NCBI GenBank assembly: GCA_028293805.1
Contig: JAQGOC010000366.1
Span: forward strand, 1-60,242
Length of the DNA: 60,242 nucleotides
Origin: Gammaproteobacteria bacterium
Lineage (GTDB): Bacteria > Pseudomonadota > Gammaproteobacteria > Steroidobacterales > Steroidobacteraceae
Direction of reading: 5' to 3'
Shown piece after piece: positions 24,766-35,637 of the stretch. The position numbers were made by a program, and so were the translations under genes. The first letter of the stretch is position 1. The number at the start of each line of letters is the position of its first letter. Below the pieces are notes generated by a model. The model saw only the letters and a list, made by a program, of their open reading frames with translations, was not told the DNA's origin and made no database searches.

Positions 24766-27330
24766 CTACGTCCTGCGCCGCGCGCCGCGCGTCGGTTCGG
24801 CTTCCAGCGGATTTTCCGGCCAGTAGTGCTTTGGATAGCGGCCGCGCATGTCCTTACGCACTTCTGCATAAGAGCCGCGCCAGAAGCTGGCAAGGTCGCG
24901 AGTCACCTGCACAGGGCGTTGCGCGGGGGAAAGCAGCTTGAACGTGACGGGAATGCGACCGCCACCGATCCGTGGCGTGGCATCCAGCCCGAAAACCTCC
25001 TGCAAACGCACCGACACCACGGGCGCGCTTTGATCGAGGTAGTCGATGCGGATCTGCGATCCGCTGGGCACCCGCAGGTGCGTGGGGGCGACTGCGTCGA
25101 GCTCGCGTTGTTGCTCCCAGGGGAGTAGCGAGCGCAACGCGTCCGCCAGCGGGATGCGCGCGAGGTGCTCCTTACGCGTGACCCCCTCGAGCCAAGGCCC
25201 AAGCCAAGTCTCGATCGTGGCGGCCAGGTCGGCGTCCGCGACTGCCGGCCAGGCCGCGGCTCTTTGATCCGCCAGGCTGCCTGCCTTTGCTGCGAATTCG
25301 ATACGCGCCTGTAGATCGCGCGCCTCGCGAGTCCAGGGAAGCGCCTCGAGGCCAAGCTCGCGTATGCCCGTCAGCATGGCCTGGCGAGCGGCCTCGACAG
25401 GGACTTCGGGAAGGGGCCTCTCCTCCAGCACGATCGCATCCAGTTGCAGGGTCCGCCGTGCGATGACGGCCTGATCGCGCGAGCTCCACTCGACCGACTC
25501 CTGCCGTCGAAGGCGCTCCGACAGGTGCTCCTCGATATCGGCTCGTGCCAGGGGCGCGGCCAGCAGGATCCGTGCGTCACGCTCCCTATCATCGAGATCG
25601 ACCGCCACGATGAGCTCCTGCTTCGCCAGCCCCTGCGGCTCGGTGAAATGAGCGCCGCGGCCGTTTGCGAGGGTGAAGCGCCCTTCGCTTCCCGGTCTGC
25701 GGCGGCCGATCCGATCAGGGTACGCAAATGCCAACACCAGCCCCACGTCCTCGGCGCCATAGCCCGACTTTAGAGGCCGGCTGACGGCGTTGGGGGCCTC
25801 GGCAGCCTGCCGCAGCAGGTCCTTGGCCGCGCGCCGGGCTCGTTGCAGCCCGAAGCGATCGAGGCCTTGAGGGCTGCCCTCGCCTCGCATGATTTCGATG
25901 CGCGTACGAATGTCGGCGTCCCGCGCGCCGAACGCCCCACGCAACAGATCGCGCTCGGAGAGCAGCGCCGCCAGATCGGCGGCTAATGGCAGGCGGCCAA
26001 TCGCTCGAGACCGAAGAAGCATGTGGGCAAGGCGCGGATGCACGCCGATAGCGGCCATCTCCCGCCCGTGCGCAGTGATCCGCCCGCTCGCATCCAGCGC
26101 TCCGAGCTTTTCGAGCACATCCCGCGCGCTGGCCAGCATGGCCGCAGGAGGCGGGTCGAGCCACCGAAGTTCGCTGGAATCGCGTGTACCCCAGCTCGCA
26201 AGCTCGAGTGCCAGCGGAACGAGGTCGGCCTCGACGATCTCGGGCGACGTGAACGGGGCGAGACTTCGATGCGCGCCTTCACTCCACGCCCGGTAGCACA
26301 CGCCCGGCTCGAGGCGACCCGCTCTGCCTTGCCGCTGGTCCGCGGAAGCGCGTGAGATGCGCTGCGTCTCGAGGCGGCTCATGCCCGTCGAGGGATCGAA
26401 AGTCGAGCGGCGCACGAGCCCGGAATCGATCACCACGCGCACGCCCTCGATGGTCAAGCTCGTTTCGGCGATGTTTGTGGCCAGCACGATCTTGCGGGTG
26501 CCGGGCGCGGCTGGCGTCAACGCGGCGTCCTGATCTTCGCTGGCCAACTCGCCGAACAGCGGCAACACGCGCACGGCTGGGCCGGCTTCGATCAACGACT
26601 GGACGCGGCGAATCTCGCGTGCGCCGGGTAGGAATACGAGCAGGTCACCGGTCTCCTCACGCAATGCCCGTAAAATAAGTTGAGCGGTGATCTTCTCGGG
26701 CGTCTCCTGCACTCCGGGGCCGGAGGGCGGCCCCGGCAGAACCGGCGCCCCTTTTCCAGCAAAACGCGAGTCCACCGGAAACATGCGTCCCGCAGCCGTT
26801 ACGATCGGAGCGTCGTCCAGGAGACGCGCGACGGCTTCCCCATCGAGCGTCGCGGACATGACGAGTAGCTTGAGATCCGGCGTAAGGTTCTCTCGCGCAT
26901 CCAGTACGAGCGCCAGACCGAGATCCGCCTGCAAGCTGCGTTCGTGGAACTCGTCAAAGATGACCGCGGCGACGCCCTCGAGTGCCGGATCGTTTTGCAG
27001 CATGCGTGTCAGTACGCCTTCCGTGACGACTTCGATACGGGTGTCGCGGGATACACGCGTGTCCATGCGCATGCGATAGCCGACCGTGCGCCCAACGCTT
27101 TCGCCGAGTGTTTGCGCCATCCGCTGTGCTACCGCTCGGGCGGCGAGGCGGCGGGGTTCCAACATCAAGATGCGCTTGCCGCGCGCCCAACGCTCAGCGA
27201 GCAGTGCGAGGGGCACGACGGTGCTCTTGCCGGCGCCTGGGGGAGCCTGAAGCACGGCCGAGCGATGGTGCATCAGCGCTTCCCGGAGCGCAGGCAGGGC
27301 GGAATCGATGGGCAGTCCGGAATTCAGCAT
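24766..27330 (-). CDS. hrpB: ATP-dependent helicase HrpB
   Basis: The 854-residue product is a DEAH-type superfamily 2 helicase of the HrpB family. Walker A is A-P-P-G-A-G-K-S-T near residue 32, and the Walker B variant is D-E-F-H near residue 130. S-A-T is near residue 162, and motif VI is Q-R-Q-G-R-A-G-R. The HA2 and HrpB C-terminal regions follow. The ending R-Y-P-K-H-Y-W-P-E-N-P is highly typical of HrpB. Its cellular role is poorly known, though RNA remodelling is likely. I chose the ATG at 27330 because the upstream in-frame sequence overlaps the neighbouring gene and shows no similarity to helicases. Confidence 0.95.
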   Translation of the reverse strand: MLNSGLPIDSALPALREALMHHRSAVLQAPPGAGKSTVVPLALLAERWARGKRILMLEPRRLAARAVAQRMAQTLGESVGRTVGYRMRMDTRVSRDTRIEVVTEGVLTRMLQNDPALEGVAAVIFDEFHERSLQADLGLALVLDARENLTPDLKLLVMSATLDGEAVARLLDDAPIVTAAGRMFPVDSRFAGKGAPVLPGPPSGPGVQETPEKITAQLILRALREETGDLLVFLPGAREIRRVQSLIEAGPAVRVLPLFGELASEDQDAALTPAAPGTRKIVLATNIAETSLTIEGVRVVIDSGLVRRSTFDPSTGMSRLETQRISRASADQRQGRAGRLEPGVCYRAWSEGAHRSLAPFTSPEIVEADLVPLALELASWGTRDSSELRWLDPPPAAMLASARDVLEKLGALDASGRITAHGREMAAIGVHPRLAHMLLRSRAIGRLPLAADLAALLSERDLLRGAFGARDADIRTRIEIMRGEGSPQGLDRFGLQRARRAAKDLLRQAAEAPNAVSRPLKSGYGAEDVGLVLAFAYPDRIGRRRPGSEGRFTLANGRGAHFTEPQGLAKQELIVAVDLDDRERDARILLAAPLARADIEEHLSERLRRQESVEWSSRDQAVIARRTLQLDAIVLEERPLPEVPVEAARQAMLTGIRELGLEALPWTREARDLQARIEFAAKAGSLADQRAAAWPAVADADLAATIETWLGPWLEGVTRKEHLARIPLADALRSLLPWEQQRELDAVAPTHLRVPSGSQIRIDYLDQSAPVVSVRLQEVFGLDATPRIGGGRIPVTFKLLSPAQRPVQVTRDLASFWRGSYAEVRKDMRGRYPKHYWPENPLEAEPTRGARRRT

Positions 27331-27395
27331 GGGCTCATTATTCGGCACCGCGCGGGCGTCGGGGCTGTTCTCGGCCCGAACACAGGTACGGGCTC

Positions 27396-27767
27396 CTAGT
27401 GCCGCCACACTCCGGCCGCGAAGCAGATCCAACCGGCAATCAGGGCGAGGCCGCCGAAGGGTGTGACGATACCCAACGCTCGCGGGGCGCCAAAGGTGAG
27501 CCCATAGAGACTGCCAGAGAACAGCACGATCCCGATCACGACCAGCATGGCCGCCCAACGCAGCGGACCCGAATCGATCGAGCGCAGCGCGAGTCCGATG
27601 CCGAGCAGTCCGAGGGCATGGAAAAAGTGATATCTCACCGCGGTCTCGTAGACCTGCAGGCGGTCGGGCGTCAGGTGAGCTCTCAACGCGTGCGCGCCAA
27701 AGGCGCCGAATACCGTCGCAACGGCTAACAGGATGCCTGCGGTGGCGAGGACTCTGCCGCTATTCAC
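27396..27767 (-). CDS. DUF423 family inner membrane protein
   Basis: The 123-residue product has four predicted transmembrane segments and the family motifs G-A-F-G-A-H-A-L near residue 21, F-F-H-A-L near residue 48, L-F-S-G-S-L-Y near residue 83 and P-F-G-G near residue 103. It is related to YgdD of E. coli, whose function is unknown. The N-terminus overlaps the end of the slipin gene by 8 nt, so the two are likely co-translated. Confidence 0.88.
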   Translation of the reverse strand: MNSGRVLATAGILLAVATVFGAFGAHALRAHLTPDRLQVYETAVRYHFFHALGLLGIGLALRSIDSGPLRWAAMLVVIGIVLFSGSLYGLTFGAPRALGIVTPFGGLALIAGWICFAAGVWRH

Positions 27768-28506
27768 CGCGCGGGCCGAGCAGAGGCTTGATGAGATCGA
27801 GCGGCAGCGGAAACACGATGATCTGCGTCCTCTCGTGCGAGATGTCGGCGAGCGTCTGCAGATAGCGTAGTTGCATCGCGCTCGGCTGGCGCGCCAGCGA
27901 TTCGGCCGCCTGCACGAGCATCTGCGCCGCTTGGCTTTCGCCTTCGGCGTGGATGATCTTCGCGCGCCGGGTGCGCTCGGCCTCTGCCTGCTTCGCCATG
28001 GCGCGGATCATGCTTTCATCCAGATCGACGTCCTTGATCTCGACGTTCGCGACCTTGATGCCCCAGGCCTCGGTGGCCTGATCCAGGATGGTCGCGATGT
28101 CCACATTGAGCTTGTCGCGCTGCGAGAGGAGGTCGTCCATCTCGTGCTGGCCAAGCACGGAGCGGAGTGTCGTCTGCGCGACCTGGCTGGTGGCCTCGAA
28201 AACGTTGGCAACCTGGAGGATCGCCTTACCCGGATCGACAACGCGGAAATAAACCACGGCGTTCACTTTCACCGACACGTTGTCGCGCGTGATCACGTCC
28301 TGCTTCGGCACATTGAGCACGATGACGCGCAGGTCTACCTTGCGCATCTGTTGCACGAACGGCCAGACGACGATGATTCCGGGGCCTTTGATGCCGGTGA
28401 ACCGGCCGAGACTCAGCATCACGCCGCGCTCGTACTCGTTCAGCACTTTGACGGCGCTGAAGATCAGCATGGCGACGAGCACGACGATGATGATCCCGAA
28501 AGGCAT
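27760..28506 (-). CDS. Slipin, SPFH/stomatin family membrane protein
   Basis: The 248-residue product has an N-terminal membrane hairpin (residues 2-18) and an SPFH domain containing E-Y-E-R-G-V, G-P-G and V-P-K-Q-D-V-I-T-R-D-N. A charged coiled coil spans about 165-210 (M-A-K-Q-A-E-A-E-R). Slipins form oligomers at the membrane and are processed by NfeD-type proteases. The NfeD gene lies directly upstream in the same direction, which is the usual pairing. The P-L-L-G ending is hydrophobic, as expected for the protease target region. Confidence 0.93.
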   Translation of the reverse strand: MPFGIIIVVLVAMLIFSAVKVLNEYERGVMLSLGRFTGIKGPGIIVVWPFVQQMRKVDLRVIVLNVPKQDVITRDNVSVKVNAVVYFRVVDPGKAILQVANVFEATSQVAQTTLRSVLGQHEMDDLLSQRDKLNVDIATILDQATEAWGIKVANVEIKDVDLDESMIRAMAKQAEAERTRRAKIIHAEGESQAAQMLVQAAESLARQPSAMQLRYLQTLADISHERTQIIVFPLPLDLIKPLLGPRGE

Positions 28507-28578
28507 GGCGGTCTCCTGACTCAGTGGCGGATGACGACGCGGAAGGCTGGCGCGGGACTTCAGGCGTGCGCGGCAGGC

Positions 28579-30006
28579 CTAAGGCCTGCGCACGGCCTCG
28601 ACCCACAATGTTAGTCCTTCCACCTTCACTATGCGCGCCATCTGGCCGGCGCGCAGGTCGGGACTGCCGCGGGCATTCCATAGCTCGCCGCCAAACCGCA
28701 CGCGACCCCTGCCGGTTTCACCCGCCGGGGTGAAATCTTCGACCACCTCGGCAGTCTCGCCGATCATCCCCTGGACCCCCGTGACGACCGGACGGCGCAT
28801 CGAGTGGGCAGCCACGTACGCGATACCGACGATCACGAGGCCGCCCACTGCGGCAACCGCACCGATCAGCGGCAAGGCGATGTTCATGCCCGGAATGTCC
28901 GTGTCGAACAGGATCAGGGAACCGACGACGAAGGCGATGAGACCGCCCAGTCCCAGCGAGCCGAAAGTCGGGAAAAAGAACTCGGCAATGATCATCCCGA
29001 TTCCCAGCGCCACGAGCGCCAGTCCCGCGTAGTTCACCGACAGGATCTGGAACGCGAACAGCGCCAGCAGCAGGCAGATCGTGCCGACGACCCCCGGCAG
29101 CATGGCGCCGGGATTGTACCCCTCCAGCAGCAGGCCATAGATTCCGATCAGCATCAGGCCGTAGGCGATGGTCGGGTTGGTGATGACGGCGAGCAGCTGG
29201 GTGCGCCAGTCTGGTTTCATGCGCTCCACCGGGAGATCCCGGCTGGCTAGCTTCACTGTCCGGGTGCCGACCTTGACCTCGCGTCCATCGATCTGCGCCA
29301 GCAGATCCGGAACGTCGCGCGCGATCACCTCGATGACTTTCTGCTGCAGCGCGGCCGTCGCGGACAGGCTGGCTGCGCCACGCACGGCCTGCTCGGCCCA
29401 ATCGGCGTTCCGACCACGCAATTCCGCGAGACCGCGGATGTAGGCGACGGCGTCGTTGACGACTTTTCGCTCCATTGCCGTCGTCGGTGCTGTGTCTTTG
29501 GGAGCCGAGTCACCGGAAGGCCCCTCATCGCCGGGCTTCTTGTGCTCGGGAACGGGAACGGGAGCGGGTGTCGGCTCGCCTCCAATGGAAACAGGTGTCG
29601 CCGCACCTAGATTCGTCGCCGGCGCCATCGCCGCGATGTGGCTCGCGTACAGAATGTATGTGCCGGCGCTAGCGGCTCGTGCCCCCGACGGGGAAACGTA
29701 AGTCACCACCGGTACCGACGACGCCAGGATTGCGCGAATGATGTCGCGCATAGCTGAGTCGAGACCGCCGGGCGTATCCACCTCCAATATGACGAGATGG
29801 CTGCCGGTCTTCTGTGCCGACTCGATGCCACGCACGACATAGCGCGAAGTCGCTGGGCCGATCGCGCCGTTGATTTCGAGCAGCGTGGCCGAGGTTGAGC
29901 CGGGCGCATTCGAAGCGCCCAACGCCATGGGCATCACAACCGTCAGCGCCAACCCGATTGCGCCGGCGATCGTGACCAGAGCACGAAGCGATGAAGCCTT
30001 CATCAA
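28579..30006 (-). CDS. NfeD membrane serine protease, long form
   Basis: The 475-residue product begins with a signal peptide ending near A-L-G-A-S and has a ClpP-class protease domain to about residue 230. The nucleophile serine lies in R-A-A-S-A-G-T-Y near residue 112 and the general-base lysine in M-E-R-K-V-V-N-D-A near residue 185. Five or six transmembrane segments follow (about 270-400), then a soluble OB-fold NfeD domain ending R-V-R-F-G-G-E-L-W-N-A. A Pro/Glu-rich insert sits between the two catalytic residues. Long NfeD proteins cleave slipins or stomatins at the membrane. The partner slipin gene is 72 nt downstream. Confidence 0.93.
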   Translation of the reverse strand: MMKASSLRALVTIAGAIGLALTVVMPMALGASNAPGSTSATLLEINGAIGPATSRYVVRGIESAQKTGSHLVILEVDTPGGLDSAMRDIIRAILASSVPVVTYVSPSGARAASAGTYILYASHIAAMAPATNLGAATPVSIGGEPTPAPVPVPEHKKPGDEGPSGDSAPKDTAPTTAMERKVVNDAVAYIRGLAELRGRNADWAEQAVRGAASLSATAALQQKVIEVIARDVPDLLAQIDGREVKVGTRTVKLASRDLPVERMKPDWRTQLLAVITNPTIAYGLMLIGIYGLLLEGYNPGAMLPGVVGTICLLLALFAFQILSVNYAGLALVALGIGMIIAEFFFPTFGSLGLGGLIAFVVGSLILFDTDIPGMNIALPLIGAVAAVGGLVIVGIAYVAAHSMRRPVVTGVQGMIGETAEVVEDFTPAGETGRGRVRFGGELWNARGSPDLRAGQMARIVKVEGLTLWVEAVRRP

Positions 30007-30079
30007 GGCTCACCCTACTCTCAGGGCCGAGCTCTTCGCAATGTAGGAGGGTCGCAATTGGCGCGGATGGCGCAGCGCG

Positions 30080-32236
30080 TCAGGGGCGTTTTGATTTAAA
30101 TGGCTTGGACCGGACCGCCGGGGTAGTAGGAAGACCCGTATGCTGTGTCCGGAATGGGCGCTGGGCGGGGCCAACACCGCGGGCCTGCGGCGGCTGGCCG
30201 GTGCCGCTCGGTTGGTATGCCGGTATCAGGTGATGTTTGCCATTGCCGATGAGATCCGACCGGCCCATCCGGCGCAGGGCTTCGCGCAACACCGGCCAGT
30301 TCTCGGCATCGTGGTAGCGCAGAAATGCCTTATGCAGCCGGCGCACCTTCAGGCCCTTCGGAATCCGCACTGCCTCGCTCGTGCGGCTCACACGCTTCAG
30401 CGGATTCTTGCCGGAGTGGTACATCGCGGTGGCCGTCGCCATGGGCGAGGGCAGGAAGGCCTGCACCTGATCCGCGCGGAAGCCGTTCTTCTTCAGCCAC
30501 AGGGCGAGCTCGAGCATGTCCTCATCGCTCGTGCCCGGGTGGGCGGCGATGAAGTAAGGGATGAGATACTGCTCTTTGCCGGCTTCCTTGGAGTATTTGT
30601 CGAACAGCTCCTTGAAGCGGTAGTAGGCACCGACGCCGGGCTTCATCATCTTCGACAGCGGACCGTCGGCGAGCGCTTCCGGGGCGATCTTGAGATAACC
30701 GCCCGTGTGATGCTGCGCGAGCTCCTTCACGTAGTCCGGCGACTCGATCGCGAGGTCGTAGCGCACGCCGGAGGCGATCAGCACCTTCTTGATGCCGGAC
30801 AGCTCGCGGGCGCGGCGGTACAGCCGGATGAGCGGCGAATGGTCGGTGTTGAGATTCGGGCAGACGGCCGGAAACACACAGGAGGGCCGGCGGCAGGCGC
30901 TTTCGATTGCGGGGCTCTTGCAGGCGAGCCGGTACATGTTGGCGGTCGGACCGCCCAGATCGGAGATGACGCCCGTGAAGCCGGGCACGTTGTCGCGGAT
31001 CTCTTCGATCTCGCGGATCACGGAGCTCTCCGAGCGGTTCTGGATGATCCGGCCTTCGTGCTCCGTGATCGAGCAGAAGGTGCAGCCGCCGAAACAGCCG
31101 CGCTGAATCGAGATCGAGAAGCGGATCATCTTGTACGCCGGGATGTTCGCGTCCCCGTAGAAAGGATGCGGCAGGCGGCGATAGGGCCGCTCGTACACGT
31201 AGTCCATCTCTTTCGTCGTCAGCGGAATCGGCGGCGGGTTGAGCCAGACGTCGACGTCCCCGTGCCTCTGCGTCAGCGCGCGCGCGTTACCCGGATTCGC
31301 TTCGAGGTGCAGAATGCGCGAGGCGTGCGCATATAACACCGGATCCGCCGCGACCTGTTCGAACGCAGGCAGCCGAATGACGCTGCGCTCGCGATCGGCA
31401 GTCTTCACCCGGCGAACGAAGCGGACGACGTTTTCAACGGGACGTGCCGTGGCAGGAGTGTTCGCAGCGCGAATCTCCGGCTCCATCGCATAAGGATCGA
31501 CCGGCGGGTTCAGCGGCCCCGGTGCATCCAGATGCGTCGAATCGATCTCGATCCAACCCTCGGGAGTACTCTTGCGGGCAAACGACGTTCCGCGCAGATC
31601 GGTGATGTCATGGATGGTTTCGCCGGCCGCGAGCCGATGGGCGATCTCGCAGATCTGGCGCTCGCCATTGCCGTACACGAGGAGATCGGCCTTGGCGTCC
31701 AGGAGAATGGAGCGGCGGACTTTCTCCGACCAGTAATCGAAATGCGCGATCCGGCGCAGCGACGCTTCGATGCCGCCAACGACGATCGGGACGTCCTTGA
31801 AGGCCTCGCGAGCGCGTTGCGCATAGACGATGACCGAGCGGTCGGGTCGCTTGCCGCCCTCGCCTCCGGGCGTGTACGCGTCGTCGCTGCGGATGCGGCG
31901 CTCGGAGGTGTAACGGTTGACCATGGAATCCATGTTTCCGGCGGTGATGCCGAAAAACAGGTTGGGCCGCCCCAAAGCCGCGAAAGGCTCGGCGCTGTGC
32001 CAGTCGGGCTGGGCAATGATGCCGACCCGAAATCCCTGCGCCTCGAGGAGGCGCCCGATGATGGCCATCCCGAAGCTAGGATGATCGACGTAGGCGTCGC
32101 CCGTTACGACGATGACGTCGCAGCTATCCCACCCCAGCGCGTCCATTTCGGCACGCGACATGGGCATGAACGGGGCCGTGCCGAAGCGCGCGGCCCAGTG
32201 CTTGCGATAGCCGGAAATGTCGCGTGCCGTTTGCAT
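30080..32236 (-). CDS. YgiQ family radical SAM protein
   Basis: The 718-residue product matches YgiQ. The N-terminal UPF0313 domain includes [18 protein letters not shown]. The radical SAM core follows with C-F-G-G-C-T-F-C (CxxxCxxC) near residue 384. The C-terminal region contains [14 protein letters not shown]. The reaction is unknown. The ending is a low-complexity, Arg/Pro-rich tail. It is transcribed leftward with a 73-nt gap before nfeD. Confidence 0.93.
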   Translation of the reverse strand: MQTARDISGYRKHWAARFGTAPFMPMSRAEMDALGWDSCDVIVVTGDAYVDHPSFGMAIIGRLLEAQGFRVGIIAQPDWHSAEPFAALGRPNLFFGITAGNMDSMVNRYTSERRIRSDDAYTPGGEGGKRPDRSVIVYAQRAREAFKDVPIVVGGIEASLRRIAHFDYWSEKVRRSILLDAKADLLVYGNGERQICEIAHRLAAGETIHDITDLRGTSFARKSTPEGWIEIDSTHLDAPGPLNPPVDPYAMEPEIRAANTPATARPVENVVRFVRRVKTADRERSVIRLPAFEQVAADPVLYAHASRILHLEANPGNARALTQRHGDVDVWLNPPPIPLTTKEMDYVYERPYRRLPHPFYGDANIPAYKMIRFSISIQRGCFGGCTFCSITEHEGRIIQNRSESSVIREIEEIRDNVPGFTGVISDLGGPTANMYRLACKSPAIESACRRPSCVFPAVCPNLNTDHSPLIRLYRRARELSGIKKVLIASGVRYDLAIESPDYVKELAQHHTGGYLKIAPEALADGPLSKMMKPGVGAYYRFKELFDKYSKEAGKEQYLIPYFIAAHPGTSDEDMLELALWLKKNGFRADQVQAFLPSPMATATAMYHSGKNPLKRVSRTSEAVRIPKGLKVRRLHKAFLRYHDAENWPVLREALRRMGRSDLIGNGKHHLIPAYQPSGTGQPPQARGVGPAQRPFRTQHTGLPTTPAVRSKPFKSKRP

Positions 32237-32327
32237 GGGACCGGGAATTAGAGCAGATCGAGAGGCTGGGGGTCACATCTTTGGGTCGGCAATGTGAAAA
32301 GACGAGCCCCGAGCCCCTGTCCCCGGC

Positions 32328-34415
32328 TCAATTCGGCTTGGATGACTGCGCCGCTTCAGGATTCGCGCGCGCGGCCGGCGAGGCCGCCAGCTTGGCCAGC
32401 GCCTCGGGAAGTCCGGGGACAATGCCGGCCCCGTCCAGGACCGTCAGGCTCGAGCCGTCGAAATCATTCCCGATCGGCTCGAAACGGCCGCCGAGGTACT
32501 TCGACAGAAATCCCTCGCCGATGGCATAGAAGGCCAGCCGGTTCGGCGGCCGCGCGTAGCCATGGCCTTCGTCCGGAAAGAGGACATAAGTCACCGGCAG
32601 CTGCTTGTTCTTCATGGCCGCGACGATCTGGTCGGCTTCCGCCTGTTTCACGCGCGGGTCGTTGGCCCCCTGCGCGATGAGCAGCGGCTTGGAGATACGG
32701 TCCACGAACGTCAGCGGGGAGCGCGCCTCGAGCAGCTTGCGTCCCTCCTCCGTCCGCGGGTCACCGATGCGGCGGGTCATATCCTCCAGAAACGATTTCC
32801 AGTAGGGAGGTATCGAGCCGATCAGGGTAGCCAGATTCGACGGCCCCACGATGTCCACCCCGCAAGCGAAGCGATCGGGCGTAAAGGTGAGCCCCACGAG
32901 CGCGGCGTAGCCTCCATACGAGCCGCCGTAGATCGCCACCTTGTCCGCAATGGCGATCTTCTCCCGGATCGCCCAGTCCACGGCATCCAACAGATCGTTA
33001 TGCATGTTGCCGGCCCACTCGTGGTCGCCGGCGTTGATGAAGCTCTTGCCGAAACCCGTCGAGCCGCGGTAGTTCACCGAGAGCACGGCGTAACCGCGGT
33101 TGGCGAGCCACTGATGCTCGGCATTGAAGCCGTAGCTGTCGCGAGCCCAGGGGCCGCCGTGCACATCGATGACCATCGGCAACGGCTTGGAGGGTCGGTG
33201 CCCCGCACCGCCGTCGTCCGCTCCCGAGCCCGGCGGCAACGTCAGATAGGCCACCAGAGTGAGTCCATCGCGGGTACGGATCTCCAGCGGTTTCATCGGT
33301 CGCAGCGGCGCCCCGGCCAGCTCGGGCCGATGATCGAAGAGCTTCGTCACCTTGCCGTTCGTGCGGTCATACAGATAGCTCGCCTGCACATGCACCGGAT
33401 CGTCGACGACGACCACCCATTTGCTATCGTCGTTGGTACGGCTCAACACTGCGAACTGCGGCCCCAAGGCCGCCTTGAGATGCTCGATGTCCTTCGCCGC
33501 CGCCGGGGTCAGTGGCTCGAGCTCCTCGGTGAGATATTCCACGCCATAGGCTTGTGGCGTGCGTGTACGCGGATCCAGCCAGACATCGGACACGTCCGCC
33601 TTGTCGCTTTGTCCGATCACGGTCTGTTTCCCGGTCCCGAGGTCCACGCGTACGAGCGCCGCCTTGTCGCGCCCCACCGAGCTCAACATCAAAGCGGTGT
33701 TGCCGCCCTCTTCGATTACGAGCGGGCGCATGGTCAGGCTGTCAGCCTGACCATACTTCAGGAAGCTCTCCCAGCCTTGGTCCGTGCGGCGGTACAGTTC
33801 GCCGCCGCCGTCGGCGAGCGTCTTGATGGCGACGCGGGGCCGCAGCTGCAGGTCTTCCAGGTAACCCGCGAACTGCTGGTCGTTACGCTCCACGAGCTTG
33901 CGGGTGCCCGTCGTCACGTCGACTTCGTACAGATCATGCCATTCGGGCTTGCGATCGTTGAGGGCAATCAGCGCCACGTCGGGACGTTGGTACGAGAGGC
34001 CCACGATCTCGGCGCGCACCTTCTCGAGCGGCGTCAGGTCGATCTGGCGCCCGGTCTCGACGTCCACGCTATAAACGCGCCAGTTTTCATCGCCACCCTC
34101 ATCCTGGAGAAACAGCACGTGCCGGCCGTCTTCCGCCCAGGTGTGTTGGCGGATCCCGCGCTTGCGGTCGTTCGTGAGCGGCTTTGCCTCACCCAGTTTT
34201 CCCGAGGGCGCGAGCCACACGTTCAACACACCCTCCCGTGGGGCCAGGAAGGAAATATAGCGGCCGTCCGGGCTCAGCCGCGCCTGCGCGCGCACCGGGT
34301 TGCCGAACAGCGCGGAGCGCTGGATCAGGGGAGCCTCATGATTCGTCGCAGCCACAACCATACCTCCATCGAGAGCGAGCAGCCCGGCCAGGGCCAAGAG
34401 CCAGCGGACGCTCAT
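32328..34415 (-). CDS. S9 family prolyl oligopeptidase-like peptidase
   Basis: The 695-residue product has a signal peptide (residues 1-22), an N-terminal beta-propeller of TolB/WD-like repeats (about 40-400) and a C-terminal alpha/beta hydrolase domain. The nucleophile S499 lies in G-G-S-Y-G-G-Y. The acid is in G-A-N-D-P-R and the base in D-E-G-H-G-Y-A. It would cleave short peptides in the periplasm. The ATG at 34415 starts the signal peptide and has GAGGGA upstream; longer N-terminal extensions lack signal character. The gene is 16 nt after the NamZ-like gene, so they are probably co-transcribed. Confidence 0.92.
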   Translation of the reverse strand: MSVRWLLALAGLLALDGGMVVAATNHEAPLIQRSALFGNPVRAQARLSPDGRYISFLAPREGVLNVWLAPSGKLGEAKPLTNDRKRGIRQHTWAEDGRHVLFLQDEGGDENWRVYSVDVETGRQIDLTPLEKVRAEIVGLSYQRPDVALIALNDRKPEWHDLYEVDVTTGTRKLVERNDQQFAGYLEDLQLRPRVAIKTLADGGGELYRRTDQGWESFLKYGQADSLTMRPLVIEEGGNTALMLSSVGRDKAALVRVDLGTGKQTVIGQSDKADVSDVWLDPRTRTPQAYGVEYLTEELEPLTPAAAKDIEHLKAALGPQFAVLSRTNDDSKWVVVVDDPVHVQASYLYDRTNGKVTKLFDHRPELAGAPLRPMKPLEIRTRDGLTLVAYLTLPPGSGADDGGAGHRPSKPLPMVIDVHGGPWARDSYGFNAEHQWLANRGYAVLSVNYRGSTGFGKSFINAGDHEWAGNMHNDLLDAVDWAIREKIAIADKVAIYGGSYGGYAALVGLTFTPDRFACGVDIVGPSNLATLIGSIPPYWKSFLEDMTRRIGDPRTEEGRKLLEARSPLTFVDRISKPLLIAQGANDPRVKQAEADQIVAAMKNKQLPVTYVLFPDEGHGYARPPNRLAFYAIGEGFLSKYLGGRFEPIGNDFDGSSLTVLDGAGIVPGLPEALAKLAASPAARANPEAAQSSKPN

Positions 34416-34431
34416 GACATTCCCTCGTTCG

Positions 34432-35637
34432 TCAGTACAGCAACGCCGCCTCGCGCTCGGCACGCCAGGCCGCTTCGTCGCGCACAGCAAGCGCTTCCAG
34501 ATCGCCCGGTGCCGCCTCGCTGTCGTCCACCCAGCGCCGCAACAGGTCGCTCCCGTTGATCACATCGATGGCGAGCCGGTCCTTTTCGTACTCGTACGGG
34601 AAATCGCGCCAGATCGGGTACTGCGGCCGCAGTCGCCGCAGGGCTTTGAACGCGAGCGTGAACAATCGCCAAGGCTTGAATCCCTCATGGTCGTAATACG
34701 CGGCGTCTTCGACGTGAACCTGGATGCCCGCGCAGAGCTTGCCGGCGTGTTTGTGAAACGTGGGCTCGAACGAGCAGGACCGTAGCCGGCACCCGCGCGT
34801 CCAGGCTGGTGCCAGCGAGCGCATTTCCGCCAACAGCGCCCGCGCGTCGAGGTCAGGAGCACCGAGCAGCTCCAGAGGCCGCGTGGTTCCGCGGCCTTCG
34901 GATAAAGTGGTGCCTTCCAGCAGGACCGAGCCCGGATAACAGCGCGCCATCCACAGGTTAGGCGCGTTGGGACTCGGATTCACCCAGGTACGGCCGCCGA
35001 GCGGCCAGCCGTAGCCCGGCGCGGTGTCGGGGTTCCAACCTTCCATCGGTATGATCTGGCAATCGACGTCGAGGCGCAGCGTTGCCACGAACCAGCGTGC
35101 AAGCTCTCCGAGCGTGAGGCCGTGACGCATGGGGATCGGACCTGCGCCGACGAAGCTTTCGCACCCGGGCCGCAGCGTCAGCCCTTCCACCGGCCGGCCG
35201 ATTGGATTCGGCCGGTCCAGCACCCAGACCTCTTTGCCAGCCTTCGCAGCCTCCTCGAGGACATACAGCAGAGTCGTGACGAAGGTATAAATCCGGCACC
35301 CGAGGTCCTGCAGATCAACGAGCAGAACGTCGAACGTATCCAGCATCGCCGGCGTGGGTCGCCGTACTTCGCCATAAAGGCTGAAGACGGGAATGCCGTG
35401 CACCGGATCGGTGTAATCCGGCGACTCGACCATGTTGTCCTGTTTGTCGCCGCGGAGGCCGTGCTGAGGGCCGAACGCCGCGCTCAAGCGAACGTCGCCC
35501 AGCGTAGCCAACGCGTCCAGGGAATGGCAGAGATTGCGTGTGACGGAGGCCGGATGTGCCAACAGGGCCACGCGCCGCCCCGCGAGAGGCTTGCGCAGCT
35601 CTGGCTCATCGAGCAGTCGGTCGATTCCAAACTTCAT
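34432..35637 (-). CDS. DUF1343 protein, NamZ-type exo-N-acetylmuramidase
   Basis: The 401-residue product matches DUF1343. It begins F-G-I-D-R-L-L, then has G-R-R-V-A-L-L-A-H-P-A-S-V, G-P-Q-H-G-L-R-G and D-V-L-L-V-D-L-Q-D-L-G-C-R-I-Y-T-F. The late W-V-N-P-S-P-N segment is also typical. DUF1343 proteins such as NamZ of Bacillus subtilis remove non-reducing-end N-acetylmuramic acid from peptidoglycan fragments. No signal peptide is seen here, so it probably acts on recycled fragments in the cytoplasm. The start codon overlaps the upstream gene's stop as ATGA. Downstream is a secreted S9 peptidase. Confidence 0.9.
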   Translation of the reverse strand: MKFGIDRLLDEPELRKPLAGRRVALLAHPASVTRNLCHSLDALATLGDVRLSAAFGPQHGLRGDKQDNMVESPDYTDPVHGIPVFSLYGEVRRPTPAMLDTFDVLLVDLQDLGCRIYTFVTTLLYVLEEAAKAGKEVWVLDRPNPIGRPVEGLTLRPGCESFVGAGPIPMRHGLTLGELARWFVATLRLDVDCQIIPMEGWNPDTAPGYGWPLGGRTWVNPSPNAPNLWMARCYPGSVLLEGTTLSEGRGTTRPLELLGAPDLDARALLAEMRSLAPAWTRGCRLRSCSFEPTFHKHAGKLCAGIQVHVEDAAYYDHEGFKPWRLFTLAFKALRRLRPQYPIWRDFPYEYEKDRLAIDVINGSDLLRRWVDDSEAAPGDLEALAVRDEAAWRAEREAALLY